64,000 bases of DNA from Chryseobacterium takakiae (lineage in GTDB: Bacteria > Bacteroidota > Bacteroidia > Flavobacteriales > Weeksellaceae): the NCBI RefSeq assembly GCF_900129385.1, contig NZ_FQVO01000015.1:19288-83287 (forward strand). Reading direction: 5' to 3'. Made by a program: the position numbers and the translations under genes. Under the pieces are notes generated by a model. The model did not search any database. It was not told the origin of the DNA and worked only from the letters and a program-made list of their open reading frames with translations. Positions 27,196 through 36,014 of this stretch are shown in pieces; the first letter of the stretch is position 1, and the number at the start of each line of letters is the position of its first letter.

Positions 27196-27332
27196 ACTTT
27201 ACAAAGATAATCCGATTCATTCTGAAATCAAAAAGCATTAATTTTTAAATTAAGCTTCTCATGAAACCAGCTAACGTAGCGTTTTATGGTATCCCATAAT
27301 TTTTTTTCCATGATCTGTTTTAACTTTATAGC

Positions 27333-27563
27333 ATGGACATTACAAAGAAAATTCTTAGATTGCTGAAAGAAGGAAATACACAACAGCAGATTTCAGATAT
27401 TTTTAAATACCAAGGTATAAAGCCGAATAGTTTATGTACGATAGAAAAATATTTGAAGCAAATAAGGGAGGATTATAAAGCAAAATCGTTATTTCATTTA
27501 GCATATATTCTCATTGAAGAGCAATACAATTTCGAAGATGATGAAGAAGAGACAGAATTTTGA
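27333..27563 (+). CDS. Small HTH DNA-binding protein
   Basis: 76 residues. The first ~55 form a LuxR/GerE-like helix-turn-helix: KKILRLLKEGNTQQQISDIF, then PNSLCTIEKYLKQIRE as the recognition helix. An acidic tail (EDDEEETEF) ends it. Such orphan HTH proteins of ~75 residues are common in Chryseobacterium and relatives. It stands alone, with non-coding DNA on both sides, and might regulate the neighbouring small-RNA zone. Confidence 0.65.
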   Translation: MDITKKILRLLKEGNTQQQISDIFKYQGIKPNSLCTIEKYLKQIREDYKAKSLFHLAYILIEEQYNFEDDEEETEF

Positions 27564-27741
27564 ACTTTTATGTCTTTTTTCTTTTGATATTCCCTAAAGG
27601 CCAATCTACAATTACCCATTTTTTGTTTGGATTTTGTTTTAAAGGTATTTGATACGACGGAATCTCTAACGTTTTAATGTATGAATTTTAAAGAGCAGCT
27701 CTCCGGTTATGAAGAACTGCTCCTGGACAGATTTATTTGTC

Positions 27742-27876
27742 CTAATCTTCTGATTCCATTCCGAAATTAAATCCGAAGAAATTAAGATTGGCTTTAAACT
27801 TCCTTTTTTTAAGGATTCCCATACCCATCAGTACTATAATTCCTGCAAAGCCGAGTGCTAAAAATGAACTGGTCAT
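27742..27876 (-). CDS. 44-residue single-span membrane peptide
   Basis: Minus strand from ATG at 27876 to TAG. MTSSFLALGFAGIIVLMGMG is one hydrophobic span, then KKRKFK and an aromatic tail FFGFNFGMESED. A positive patch directly after the span fixes the topology. It has coding-like composition in a region with no larger gene. A minus-strand terminator ~107 bp upstream (27983-28011) ends another transcript, so it has its own promoter. Unknown function. Confidence 0.45.
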   Translation of the reverse strand: MTSSFLALGFAGIIVLMGMGILKKRKFKANLNFFGFNFGMESED

Positions 27877-27982
27877 ATATTTATAATTAGTATTAATATT
27901 TTTTAGAAGTAAAGTATTCTTTATTTATTCGTTGTAATAATACACTCATATGATAAAAAAGTAATGCATTCCCGCATAAAAT

Positions 27983-28011
27983 AAAAAAAGTCCCCCGCTT
28001 AGCGAGAGACT
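27983..28011 (-). terminator. Minus-strand terminator, copy 1 of a duplicated element
   Basis: On the minus strand AGTCTCTCGC-TAA-GCGGGGGACT (10-bp stem with G-U pairs) is followed by TTTTTT. The same hairpin with ~25 bp of matching upstream sequence recurs at 53352-53400. Confidence 0.75.
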
Positions 28012-28725
28012 CTGTCTTCACAACGAAGGTAATGTTTTTTAATATACCAACCATCTTCATTTTTAGCATTAAGATATTTTTAAGATTATAATGTTATTAA
28101 TATGTAAGATCTAAAGGTGGTTTTTGGTCCTCTTTTGTACAAATTAGTCCGGGAGAACAATTCTTTTTCCTGATCAGTTCCTGCACCGGGGAAAACTTCT
28201 TCCGGCTCCCAATCGGACAAAACCTAAAACGTCCTCCCCTACTCACAACAGTTTAAGTTTTGGAGTTTATTTATGTGATGGCAGTCCCGGTTAAAAAGCG
28301 AAATGCAAGTATATTGGCATTCCTTCCCGTTGATAAAGAACATTGCTGCGCTTTAAATTCGCTTCTATTATTACTGATGGACGTACGATTTTCTTGGTGC
28401 AAATTTGAAAAATTCTATTGTTAAAAATTCTTTGCTAATCGTTTTTTTGGGAATCCATTTTTTTGCAAAAATAAACCCACCACAAAAAAGCGACCCCGAC
28501 ACCCAGCGGTAGAACCTCCCTATTTTCATCACTATAATTTTTCACGAGACATTGGCACAGAAAAGCGAATCCTCAGTAACGAAGCAAATTAAATGATCAG
28601 CGTTCTTTGACATCACCGGGAATAGACACCAAAACACAGCATTTATTATGCTTTTAATCAGAACTACCATCTTAGAGAGAAAGCAAATTTTCCTCGAAAA
28701 CAAATCAAATTTATATTAAATAAAA
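28012..28725. other. Non-coding interval
   Basis: No convincing gene. It holds the duplicated segment that feeds the 27983 terminator (to about 28030), a moderately GC-rich stretch around 28140-28260, and no long frame on either strand. It may include the start of the minus-strand RNA that ends at 27983. Confidence 0.5.
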
Positions 28726-28739
28726 TAGTTATTTAACTA
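28726..28739 (+). promoter_or_regulatory. Near-palindrome before ardC
   Basis: TAGTTATTTAACTA, a close relative of the perfect palindrome at 14289-14310, 21 bp before the ardC start. Similar sites at 29739-29763, 30028 and 30375 precede or follow the next small genes. Confidence 0.45.
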
Positions 28740-28760
28740 ATATAATTTAAAAAAATCATT

Positions 28761-29714
28761 ATGAAAACAGCAGCAATCAAAAACAGAGAAAATGCAGCGA
28801 ATGAGCCTAAACAAGATAAGTTCATTGCTAAAATTTTAGAGAATATTGATAAAGTCAATGTAAATGAATGGGAAAAATACACAAACTTAGAAGAAGCTTA
28901 TCCATCAAACCTTTTTACTGGTCATCATTATAAAGGCTTCAATGTTTTAGCTCTTTTTTTTGATACAATGGCCAACGGATTTTCTACTTCCAGATATGCA
29001 ACATTTAATAGTATATCTAAAGCAGGTGGAAAACTTAAAAAGGGAGCAAAAGGATGCGTGATTGAATTTTTCAGCTTTATTTATAGGCACAAAGAAACTA
29101 AAAAAAACTATGATATTGAGCAGGTCAATAATATGACCCCTGAACAGAGAAAGGAAATAGACAAATTACCTTGTTTAAAAAATTATGTCGTATTTAATTC
29201 TGAGTTAATCGAAAATCTCCAAGAACTTAATTTTACTGTTGATCTGGACGACGAATCTCAATTTGATGAATTTGGCGATCTTGCCAACTGCGAGTATTTT
29301 ATTTATCAAATTATTGAAAACGGAAAATTAGATATTAAATACAGCAAATCCTCTATAGCTTTTTATTCGCCAGCAAAAGATTATATTTCAATGCCTGAAA
29401 AGAGATATTTTGTTTCTGTAGCAAAATACTATTCAGTTTTGTTTCATGAAATTATACACTGGACTGGACACCGTGACAGACTTAACAGAGACTTAAAAGG
29501 AAGCCAGAACTACGAAAGCTATTCATTTGAAGAACTAATTGCTGAAATGGGCGCGATGCTCAATTGCTTGCAATATAATGTAACGGGCGAATTTATAAAC
29601 TCAGTTCGCTATTTGAAATATTGGTGTGACAGAAATAGTCATGACAGAGAAAATGCGATAAGAAAAGCATTCACTGAATCAAAAAGAGCAAAAAAATATT
29701 TAGAAAGTCTCTAA
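28761..29714 (+). CDS. ardC: ArdC-type antirestriction protein with zincin domain
   Basis: 317 residues. The N-terminal ~130 residues are the ArdC ssDNA-binding domain (NGFSTSRYATFNSISKAGG, then KLKKGAKGCVIEFF). The C-terminal part is a zinc metalloprotease-like domain with HEIIHWTGH near residue 230 and a downstream Glu (YSFEELIAEMGA). ArdC proteins enter with or are made from the first transferred strand and protect incoming plasmid DNA from host restriction. It heads a series of small genes in the likely leading region of the plasmid. Confidence 0.88.
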   Translation: MKTAAIKNRENAANEPKQDKFIAKILENIDKVNVNEWEKYTNLEEAYPSNLFTGHHYKGFNVLALFFDTMANGFSTSRYATFNSISKAGGKLKKGAKGCVIEFFSFIYRHKETKKNYDIEQVNNMTPEQRKEIDKLPCLKNYVVFNSELIENLQELNFTVDLDDESQFDEFGDLANCEYFIYQIIENGKLDIKYSKSSIAFYSPAKDYISMPEKRYFVSVAKYYSVLFHEIIHWTGHRDRLNRDLKGSQNYESYSFEELIAEMGAMLNCLQYNVTGEFINSVRYLKYWCDRNSHDRENAIRKAFTESKRAKKYLESL

Positions 29715-29842
29715 CAACAGGATATAAAATGATTTATATTAGTTATTTAATTAATATAACTAATATAAAATTTAGAAATTCGTGCATTAAAGTTATAATT
29801 ATTACATTCTGAGAACTGCAGAAAAAAGAAGATAGAATTAAT

Positions 29843-29870
29843 AATGCCCCTTCGGGGGCATTCTATTTCG
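29843..29870 (+). terminator. Terminator after ardC
   Basis: A stable 8-bp stem AATGCCCC / GGGGCATT with a TTCG tetraloop, followed by CTATTTC. The tail is weak, so efficiency is uncertain. Confidence 0.6.
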
Positions 29871-30068
29871 AATGTCTTTAGCAGCCCTTCACATCTACTA
29901 AATAATCTTTCGGGACAAACGGATTGCATTATGTCATAACTTTTGAGAACAAAATTTTCGCCATTATGCAGGGTTTATATTGCTCTTCCTAGCAAATTAG
30001 CAAGCAATATAATTATACTAGTTAAAATAGTTATTTAATCATTATAACCAAATAATAAAATAATCATT

Positions 30069-30374
30069 ATGGATCAAATATTTTTTAAAACCGGTTTTAT
30101 TTTTACAACTAACGCAGTGAATGAAGCAATGAAGGAATTTCCTCAATTTGCAGAATTCTGCATAAATTCATTAGAAAGACACAGAAGTCAGGATTGGGGA
30201 GACTTAAATGACGAAGATAAAGAAATCAATAATTACGCTCTTATAAATAAAGAAAGAGTTTTAAGCAGATATGATTTACCGGCAAATAACCAATTTCCTA
30301 ATCACGTCAAAATTTATATTATTACTGAGTGGCATCAAAGTGAAACAATAATTCTTTTCCCTTGTGAATACTAA
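30069..30374 (+). CDS. Plasmid-borne hypothetical protein (GDWGD/ITE family)
   Basis: 101 residues. The order ERHRSQDWGDLNDEDKE, then NNYAL and a closing ITEWHQSETIILFPCEY matches a small family seen widely on plasmids and conjugative elements (RHxxGDWGD ... ITEADRSxTTILLPEEY). The biochemical role is not established. Palindrome-related sequences lie before it (30028) and after it (30375). Confidence 0.65.
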   Translation: MDQIFFKTGFIFTTNAVNEAMKEFPQFAEFCINSLERHRSQDWGDLNDEDKEINNYALINKERVLSRYDLPANNQFPNHVKIYIITEWHQSETIILFPCEY

Positions 30375-30388
30375 TAGTTATATAACTA
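30375..30388 (+). promoter_or_regulatory. Perfect palindrome TAGTTATATAACTA
   Basis: A 14-bp palindrome directly after one small gene and 19 bp before the next. It shares its core with 14289-14310 and 28726-28739. Confidence 0.5.
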
Positions 30389-30406
30389 AAATAACTAAAT
30401 ATTTTT

Positions 30407-30673
30407 ATGAAAGTCAATATTAAGTCATTAGAAGATTTCAAAGGTATGGTTTGTAACCATAAGATTACGAATTCATTTATGATTATACAAAGCGTATCCA
30501 ATTATAAAGATTCCATACTTTTAAATTGTTTGGTAAAGGTAAAAGAAGAAAAAGAAACTTATTTTGCTAACGTATCTTATTCTGTTAGCGAAGTAATTCT
30601 AACTTACGTCTATATTCAAGATATTATAAAGGAGAGACAGCAAATTATAGGTGTCCAATTGGAATTATTTTAA
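30407..30673 (+). CDS. Small hypothetical protein
   Basis: 88 residues, cytoplasmic. It is alternating hydrophobic and charged (SFMIIQSVSNYKDSILLNCL, then YVYIQDIIKERQQIIGVQLELF), suggesting a small alpha/beta protein. No recognisable motif. It lies between the GDWGD-family gene and the nuclease gene, in the same small-gene run. Confidence 0.5.
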   Translation: MKVNIKSLEDFKGMVCNHKITNSFMIIQSVSNYKDSILLNCLVKVKEEKETYFANVSYSVSEVILTYVYIQDIIKERQQIIGVQLELF

Positions 30674-30751
30674 AGCTATATGCAGTTTTTTCATTTCATA
30701 AATTTCTATCTAAATAACAAAATATTAAATTTATAAAATCAAAATCAAACT

Positions 30752-31219
30752 ATGAACATTAAAAAAGGATTTTATTTTTCTGCATTGATCTTTTCAAATT
30801 TATTTTACGGACAGATCGTAGCTAAAGTAATAGGCATTAAAGATGGAAATACAGTTGTTGTGCTGGATGATAATAACATTCAGAATACTTTAAGACTTGC
30901 AGAAGTAGATTGTCCTGAAAGCGGCCAGCCTTTCGGCAAGAATGCAAAACAGTTTACAAGCTCACAAGTATTTGGAAAATCTATAAAATATTATCCGATA
31001 AATTTGGATCGCTACGGTAGAACTGTAGCTAAAGTTTATTATGAAGGAAAATATTTATCTGAAGAGTTAATTAAAGCAGGTTTAGGCTGGTGGTATTATC
31101 GTTATTCTGATGATATGAATCTTGGAAAACTTCAAGATATTGCAAAAAATAAAAAGATAGGTTTATGGTCAGATACTAAAATTGTACCTCCATGGGAATT
31201 TAGGAAGTCAACAAACTAG
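30752..31219 (+). CDS. Secreted thermonuclease-like nuclease (SNase fold)
   Basis: 155 residues with a signal peptide (FYFSALIFSNLFYGQ). The SNase catalytic set is present: LRLAEVDCPE (Arg48 and Glu56 equivalents of Arg35/Glu43) and LDRYGRTVAKV (equivalent of Arg87), plus the calcium-site Asp in KDGNTV. It should cut DNA and RNA outside the cytoplasm. Such nucleases are frequent on Bacteroidota conjugative elements near par genes; their role in transfer is not clear. Confidence 0.85.
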   Translation: MNIKKGFYFSALIFSNLFYGQIVAKVIGIKDGNTVVVLDDNNIQNTLRLAEVDCPESGQPFGKNAKQFTSSQVFGKSIKYYPINLDRYGRTVAKVYYEGKYLSEELIKAGLGWWYYRYSDDMNLGKLQDIAKNKKIGLWSDTKIVPPWEFRKSTN

Positions 31220-31389
31220 CCTTTCATCTTATAAAAAAAATTATTAATTAAATTAGTTATATAATGAATATAATTAAATAATTTATTTAACTTTAACCCA
31301 TCAAAGAAAGAAAATGGTCATTAAGAAATAGTACAAAAATAAAACGCACTAAATAATGAAATCAATAAAGAAAAAATTGATATTAATAA

Positions 31390-32139
31390 ATGAAAATAAT
31401 TAGTATAATCACAGAGAAGGGCGGAGTAGGAAAGACAACCACTTCTATACATTTGGGAGCCTCATTTGCCGAATTGGGCTTGAAGGTTCTCTTAGTGGAT
31501 TTTGACGAGCAAAGAAACTTGTCAAAAGGTTATAAAATCGAAAAATCGTTTCCTTATAATGTAAAAAACTTTCTTGATAAGACAGGGCAGTTTCGATTAA
31601 CTCAAAAATTGGAAAGCTTATTTATTCTTTCCGGAAGCAGAGAAATAGCAGCTGATGATTATGAGAGAACACAATTAAGAGAACGCCTTAATTATCTGAA
31701 CGAAAGATTTCCAATTGATATAGTAATTATTGACTGCCCACCCAGCCCACTAAGCGGAAAAATGAAGTTAGGAGAAATTGCATTGTCCAGTAGTGACTAT
31801 GTCATTTCCCCTATTGAAGCAGAAGAATATTCTATTGATGGGATTAATGAATTACTACCCGAAATATTGAGGATTAAAAAAAATTACAATTCTAATTTGA
31901 ATTTTTTGGGTTTTTTCTTTAATAAAGTAAATACATGGAGTAAAAGGTATAAAAAATATTCACCATTGGCCCATCAAGAAGGGAAGGGCTATTTTCTTAA
32001 CACTATTGTAAGAATTGATGAAAGTGTTGAGACAGCAAAATCTGAGGGAAAGACCGTTTTTCAAGTTGCCCCGAAATCAAGAGCAAGTGAGGATTATAAA
32101 AGTCTTGCAGAGGAAATTAACACTAAAATATTTTTATAA
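31390..32139 (+). CDS. parA: ParA-family partition ATPase
   Basis: 249 residues with the deviant Walker A motif EKGGVGKTTTS at residues ~9-19, motif A' around VDFDEQRNLS and Walker B in VIIDCPPSP. There is no N-terminal HTH, so it is a type Ib-like ParA. It would form ATP-dependent patterns on the nucleoid to segregate the plasmid. Its last base overlaps the start of the partner gene. Confidence 0.9.
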   Translation: MKIISIITEKGGVGKTTTSIHLGASFAELGLKVLLVDFDEQRNLSKGYKIEKSFPYNVKNFLDKTGQFRLTQKLESLFILSGSREIAADDYERTQLRERLNYLNERFPIDIVIIDCPPSPLSGKMKLGEIALSSSDYVISPIEAEEYSIDGINELLPEILRIKKNYNSNLNFLGFFFNKVNTWSKRYKKYSPLAHQEGKGYFLNTIVRIDESVETAKSEGKTVFQVAPKSRASEDYKSLAEEINTKIFL

Positions 32140-32612
32140 TGAGCGGAAATATATTTCAGTTAGATGATTTTGATGATGAAATTAAAAATATCAAATCTAA
32201 TGATACAAAAAAACAGTTCTTAGAAGATAATGAGATTCAAAAAATTTCATTGAATATGTACAAAGATGATTGGGAGGATCTTCTTAGATATCGTACATAT
32301 GTTATTACTGATCAGAAAAAAGATTTTTCACAAGCAGAAGCATTTATCTATGGCCTTAAATTACTTGATAAGAAATATAAAATCAAAAGAGGGCAGGAAA
32401 AGATTTCTTTGGATAGAGGACGAAGAGAGGGAGAAAAACGGGAAAAAAAATCCAGTTCTATAGACTTGCCGTCGGAATGGTTAAATTTTATAAATGATTT
32501 TCTTTATCATAAAAAAATGAATGAGGGGATAATCAAATATTCCAGATTAGATATGATTTCAGAAATGATTAGTCTGATCAAACAAAAAAACAAAGAAATT
32601 CCTTGGAATTAA
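32139..32612 (+). CDS. Probable centromere-binding partner of ParA
   Basis: 157 residues, highly charged. It overlaps the parA stop (TAATG), which indicates translational coupling. There is an acidic N-terminus (FQLDDFDDEIKN), a basic middle (RGRREGEKREKKSSS) and helical ends. It has no ParB nuclease-fold motifs, so it resembles the small unrelated ParB-like proteins of type Ib systems. Assignment is by position. Confidence 0.6.
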   Translation: MSGNIFQLDDFDDEIKNIKSNDTKKQFLEDNEIQKISLNMYKDDWEDLLRYRTYVITDQKKDFSQAEAFIYGLKLLDKKYKIKRGQEKISLDRGRREGEKREKKSSSIDLPSEWLNFINDFLYHKKMNEGIIKYSRLDMISEMISLIKQKNKEIPWN

Positions 32613-32726
32613 TTGATAGCAGAATTAAACCTGAAGATCTTTTGTAGACCTGAGATATTAACCAATAAGTTAACGAATAAAAAAGTAAAATAATGTTAAC
32701 TAGGGAGAGATTTTAAATTAATTATC

Positions 32727-33269
32727 ATGGCCAATAAAAATTTTAGATACGAAGCCGTTATAAAGCTTGCAAGTGGTCCTGCGGTACAATATCATAATAT
32801 TAACACTGGACTGAAAAAATTTCATGTTTTTGTAAAAACCACATACAAGGATCAGTGGATTTTTTGGAAAGCCAGGAGAATTGCTACAAAAGAGATTGTA
32901 GGCACTTTTACTAACGATACAGACATTCAAATAAAGGCCGTTAGGGTTTATCTGCCTAAACAGAGAAACAATGGAAATTCTGGCTTTTTTATGCGTGTTC
33001 CATTTTCAAGATATAATGCAATAATTAATCGGAATTTATTTTTCTCAGATAAAGTTATTGTAGAAGCTGCAGAAGACTATTTAGTAATTAATGAACTAAT
33101 TTTTAATAAAGCTATTAATAATGCTATTACGGAATTAACTGCTTATTTTGCTGAAAAAGGTCATAAAATAGCTAATGGAGAAATAGCTATTTCAGAAATT
33201 CAGATTGAAAAATTATTAATTTCAAAAGGTAAGAATAAAGGTACAGAACCAATGATTGATTATCCATAA
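32727..33269 (+). CDS. Plasmid hypothetical protein
   Basis: 180 residues, no signal peptide. The N-terminal half is strand-rich (KKFHVFVKTTYKDQWIFWKARR), the C-terminal half helical (NKAINNAITELTAYFAEKGH). It sits between par and rep. No family recognised; a replication or copy-control accessory role is possible from position only. Confidence 0.5.
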   Translation: MANKNFRYEAVIKLASGPAVQYHNINTGLKKFHVFVKTTYKDQWIFWKARRIATKEIVGTFTNDTDIQIKAVRVYLPKQRNNGNSGFFMRVPFSRYNAIINRNLFFSDKVIVEAAEDYLVINELIFNKAINNAITELTAYFAEKGHKIANGEIAISEIQIEKLLISKGKNKGTEPMIDYP

Positions 33270-33306
33270 AAAAACCCAATCACAATAAATATGATCAGGC
33301 TTTTTG
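33269..33306 (+). terminator. Probable bidirectional terminator
   Basis: An interrupted stem from AAAAACCCAATCA to TGATCAGGCTTTTT, with T tracts at both ends. It separates the par-side genes from rep. Confidence 0.45.
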
Positions 33307-33372
33307 TTGAGATTATTATCTCTTTGCATTACAAAGATACAAAAAATGGTAAAATAGATCACAAGAAATATA

Positions 33373-34593
33373 ATGAAGAAAAACTTTTTAGATAAAATAA
33401 AAGCAATAGACAATAAAGAAAGTAAAGAGCATAAAATCTCTGGTAAAAATATTATCTATTATGACGGGAGTAAGCCTAAAAATGTAGTTAAAAATTTTGA
33501 TGCAAGTAAAGATAAGCCGGAGTACGTAAATCTTTCAAATTTACTGTATAATGATATATTTAAGGATTCTCCTGACTTACTCAATGTTCCCATCGAAGCA
33601 ATTAGGGTTATTTTTATTTTGATTCATCAATCAAAATCTGTCAGTTTTAATCAACCACGAGCGCCATATACTCCTTCTTTGTTTGAAGAGGAATTTCTTA
33701 CGAAGGATAATAGTTTTGCAAGCTTCGACATACCTACTGGGCTTATCTCGCCATCAAGAGACACAAAAAGAATTGAAAAGGCTTTACTTTTATTGATGCA
33801 AAATACAATAAGAACTGTAGTATCAAAGAATGCAAAAAACGAAGAAGTTAAAAGCTTAATATCATTTATTGAAAAGCCAAAATTTACCCGGGGAAGAGTA
33901 TATTTAGAGGTTAGCAGTTATTGGTTAGAAAAAATGGCAAATATCGAACATTATAATCCTATTATATTTGATCTTGCGTATAATATTCCAAATACTCAGC
34001 AAATATTTTTTGCGATTTGGCTTCGCTCTATTCCAATGTATCAGGAAGCTGTATTTAAAAAAGAAACCTACAAGAGTTGGACACAAATAAATATTGATAC
34101 TTTACAGAAAAAATTTGGACTGGAGGGAAAAGATAGAGATTACATTAGTGAAAAATTCTTAAAGCCAATACAAGCAAAGCTTTTTGAATTTAATGATCGG
34201 AGTTTTGCATTTCAGTATGATAAAGGTAGTTATTATATTACTGCTTTGGATGTTAAAGCTAACAAAATCATTGAAAATTTAAAACCGGAAAATGCTTACA
34301 GAACGAAGGTAAAATATGCAATTAACTATTTACAGCGTAGACATAAAGTAGATAAAGACAGTTTAGATCATATTGAAACCATATATGCCAACAGTATTTT
34401 AGATAAAGAGTTAATGGAGACTGCTTATTCCAATTTAAAAAAAGTGGTTAAAAGAGAGCAGATGAAAATGACAGACTTAACAGGACTGAAGTTTTTGGCA
34501 AAGTGGCAGGAAGAAATTATAACGAGCTATAAGCAAACAGCTAATTATAAAAACTTCCCAAAAGGATATCCTAAAGTAATTACGTCTGAGTAA
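33373..34593 (+). CDS. repB: RepB/Rep_3-type replication initiator
   Basis: 406 residues with two winged-helix-like regions. One is at ~70-200 (AIRVIFILIHQSKSVSFNQ and following), the other at ~215-330 (PMYQEAVFKKETYKSWTQINID, then LQKKFGLEGKDRDYISEKFL). The wording of the second block is typical of Bacteroidota plasmid initiators. It ends directly at an array of nine 17-bp iterons, the first beginning at the stop codon, as in theta plasmids where Rep binds iterons to melt the origin and to handcuff copies. The iteron consensus is also found at six distant sites in this window. Confidence 0.85.
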   Translation: MKKNFLDKIKAIDNKESKEHKISGKNIIYYDGSKPKNVVKNFDASKDKPEYVNLSNLLYNDIFKDSPDLLNVPIEAIRVIFILIHQSKSVSFNQPRAPYTPSLFEEEFLTKDNSFASFDIPTGLISPSRDTKRIEKALLLLMQNTIRTVVSKNAKNEEVKSLISFIEKPKFTRGRVYLEVSSYWLEKMANIEHYNPIIFDLAYNIPNTQQIFFAIWLRSIPMYQEAVFKKETYKSWTQINIDTLQKKFGLEGKDRDYISEKFLKPIQAKLFEFNDRSFAFQYDKGSYYITALDVKANKIIENLKPENAYRTKVKYAINYLQRRHKVDKDSLDHIETIYANSILDKELMETAYSNLKKVVKREQMKMTDLTGLKFLAKWQEEIITSYKQTANYKNFPKGYPKVITSE

Positions 34594-34938
34594 TGCTGAA
34601 TGTTTGGGGTGTTTTAAAAAAATAGGTTATCCGTCCGAGTTAATATGCTGAATGTTTGAAGTTTTTTTGCTGAATGTTTGGGGTGCAATTACTGAATGTT
34701 TGGGGTAAAATGCCATAATTTCATAAAAAATGTTAAAATATCAAATTGGTTGCTGAATGTTTGGTGTGTAAAAATGGATTTTCAAAACATTTCTAATGAT
34801 ATGAATATAAAAAACTTACAATCTCCCTTAATGTGAATTTTATTTACTGAATGTTTGGGGTATATATACTGGTTTTTTGCTGAATGTTTGGAGTCTAATT
34901 GCTGAATACTTGAAGTTGATTTGCTGAATGTTTGAGGT
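34594..34938 (+). repeat. Iteron array, probable plasmid origin
   Basis: Nine direct copies of T(G/A)CTGAATGTTTGGGGT-like units start at 34594, 34646, 34668, 34690, 34751, 34845, 34878, 34900 and 34922. Two blocks have an exact 22-bp period (34646-34706 and 34878-34938), about two helical turns, so bound Rep molecules would lie on the same face. Position 4 onward (CTGAAT) is invariant; the TTGGGG part varies (TGGT, GGAG, GAAG, GAGG). Confidence 0.9.
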
Positions 34939-35235
34939 GCGAATCTCTTGAAATGCCGATAAATAAAGGCTTTGTGACGAATCTAAAAGTATTAATTAAA
35001 GATAGTTTATAGTTTATAATAAAAGGAAAGATAGTGTATAGATATAAATAGTCATAGATATTTACAAAAAAGTCCAAAGAGATAATAGACCTTCTTGCGA
35101 AATCCACTGAAAAAATAATTTGGCTACTGTGTAAAATTAAGAGCTGTTGCAATTATTTTAACTACATAAGAAATATTTAAAATATTAAACTTTTTCAGCA
35201 ATTTATCCGTTATAATTTTTAAATTTGAATGAAAT
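34939..35235. other. AT-rich region beside iterons
   Basis: Very AT-rich, no credible gene on either strand. This is where a DNA-unwinding element of the origin would be expected. A sequence TTATCCGTTA (~35205) resembles but does not match a DnaA box. Confidence 0.45.
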
Positions 35236-35349
35236 ATGTTTAAACTTTTTAATAATTTTTCCTCGTCAATTTTGAGCGACTTTAAAGAAATATTAAAAGA
35301 ATATGTTAAGAGATTTCAGGAAAACCGCAATAGAAAAAAAGGACAGTAA
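35236..35349 (+). CDS. Possible 37-residue peptide
   Basis: ATG at 35236, an amphipathic basic peptide (FKEILKEYVKRFQENRNRKK). It overlaps the next frame by 47 bp. It may be real or chance; there is no other support. Confidence 0.25.
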   Translation: MFKLFNNFSSSILSDFKEILKEYVKRFQENRNRKKGQ

Positions 35350-35509
35350 AAACTTGGAAAAGTTTTTGGGGAAAAAGTCAAGAAAATTTTATCTTGAGAC
35401 ACATTATGAGAAAAATCAATTGTACCAATATTTATATTTTTTGCGATCAAAAGGAGCAGACATAAATTCTTTTTTTGATCAGAAAATTGAACAAAAAAAA
35501 GACCTATGA
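35303..35509 (+). CDS. Small basic hypothetical protein
   Basis: 68 residues, strongly basic (FRKTAIEKKDSKNLEKFLGKK), followed by a helical YLYFLRSKGADINSFF. Its stop overlaps the ATG of the next gene by four bases (ATGA), so the two are translationally coupled. Unknown function; position beyond the origin suggests a plasmid maintenance gene. Confidence 0.45.
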   Translation: MLRDFRKTAIEKKDSKNLEKFLGKKSRKFYLETHYEKNQLYQYLYFLRSKGADINSFFDQKIEQKKDL

Positions 35510-35727
35510 AAAAAATACTAGTGTTATCAGTATTGAGTCTGTTTATGGTTTATACAATTCTCTCATTATTCATTGAAATCCCGGAAGTATTTAATAATAT
35601 TTTCTACGCAATGGTTACTATTTTTGCAGGTTATTTTATAGTTTTTCATTCTGATATTGGAAGAGGGATAAAAGAAAAATTTCAAGAAAATAGCAGTAAA
35701 GTAAATTCTAAAAGATATAAAAACTAG
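35506..35727 (+). CDS. Small membrane protein
   Basis: 73 residues with two hydrophobic spans (LVLSVLSLFMVYTILSLF and FYAMVTIFAGYFIVF) and a basic tail. It is coupled to the preceding basic protein by an ATGA overlap. A small basic protein plus a two-span membrane protein could be an addiction or entry-exclusion pair, but nothing in sequence proves it. Confidence 0.5.
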   Translation: MKKILVLSVLSLFMVYTILSLFIEIPEVFNNIFYAMVTIFAGYFIVFHSDIGRGIKEKFQENSSKVNSKRYKN

Positions 35728-35805
35728 CTTACCAAATTTTTTAAAAAAAAGGCAATATTTTTATATAATTCTTAATATTTAAATTTTACTGTTTAAATAT
35801 TTTTT

Positions 35806-35822
35806 TGCTGAATGTTTGGTGT
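35806..35822 (+). repeat. Orphan iteron copy
   Basis: TGCTGAATGTTTGGTGT, ~870 bp past the array, between the small membrane gene and the candidate oriT. Confidence 0.7.
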
Positions 35823-36014
35823 CTTGTAAGATATTGTAAAGCAGGAAAAAATAATTAATAAAAGCATTTTTTCTTAAAGCCTGTTGCTTCTGCCAGCATT
35901 TTGAGCAAATACAAAGCTATTTTAGTCCTTGGTTAGACTTATATGCAAAAGAGAATTGTAGAAAGCTTCAAGTTCCATGTTGATTATCTCTTTGGACTTT
36001 ATAAAACTATTTAT

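Noticed and set aside
34594..34938. CRISPR array
   Set aside because: Units are 17 bp and in the dense blocks only 5 bp separate them, other gaps are irregular, no cas genes are near, and the array directly follows a Rep gene: iterons fit better.
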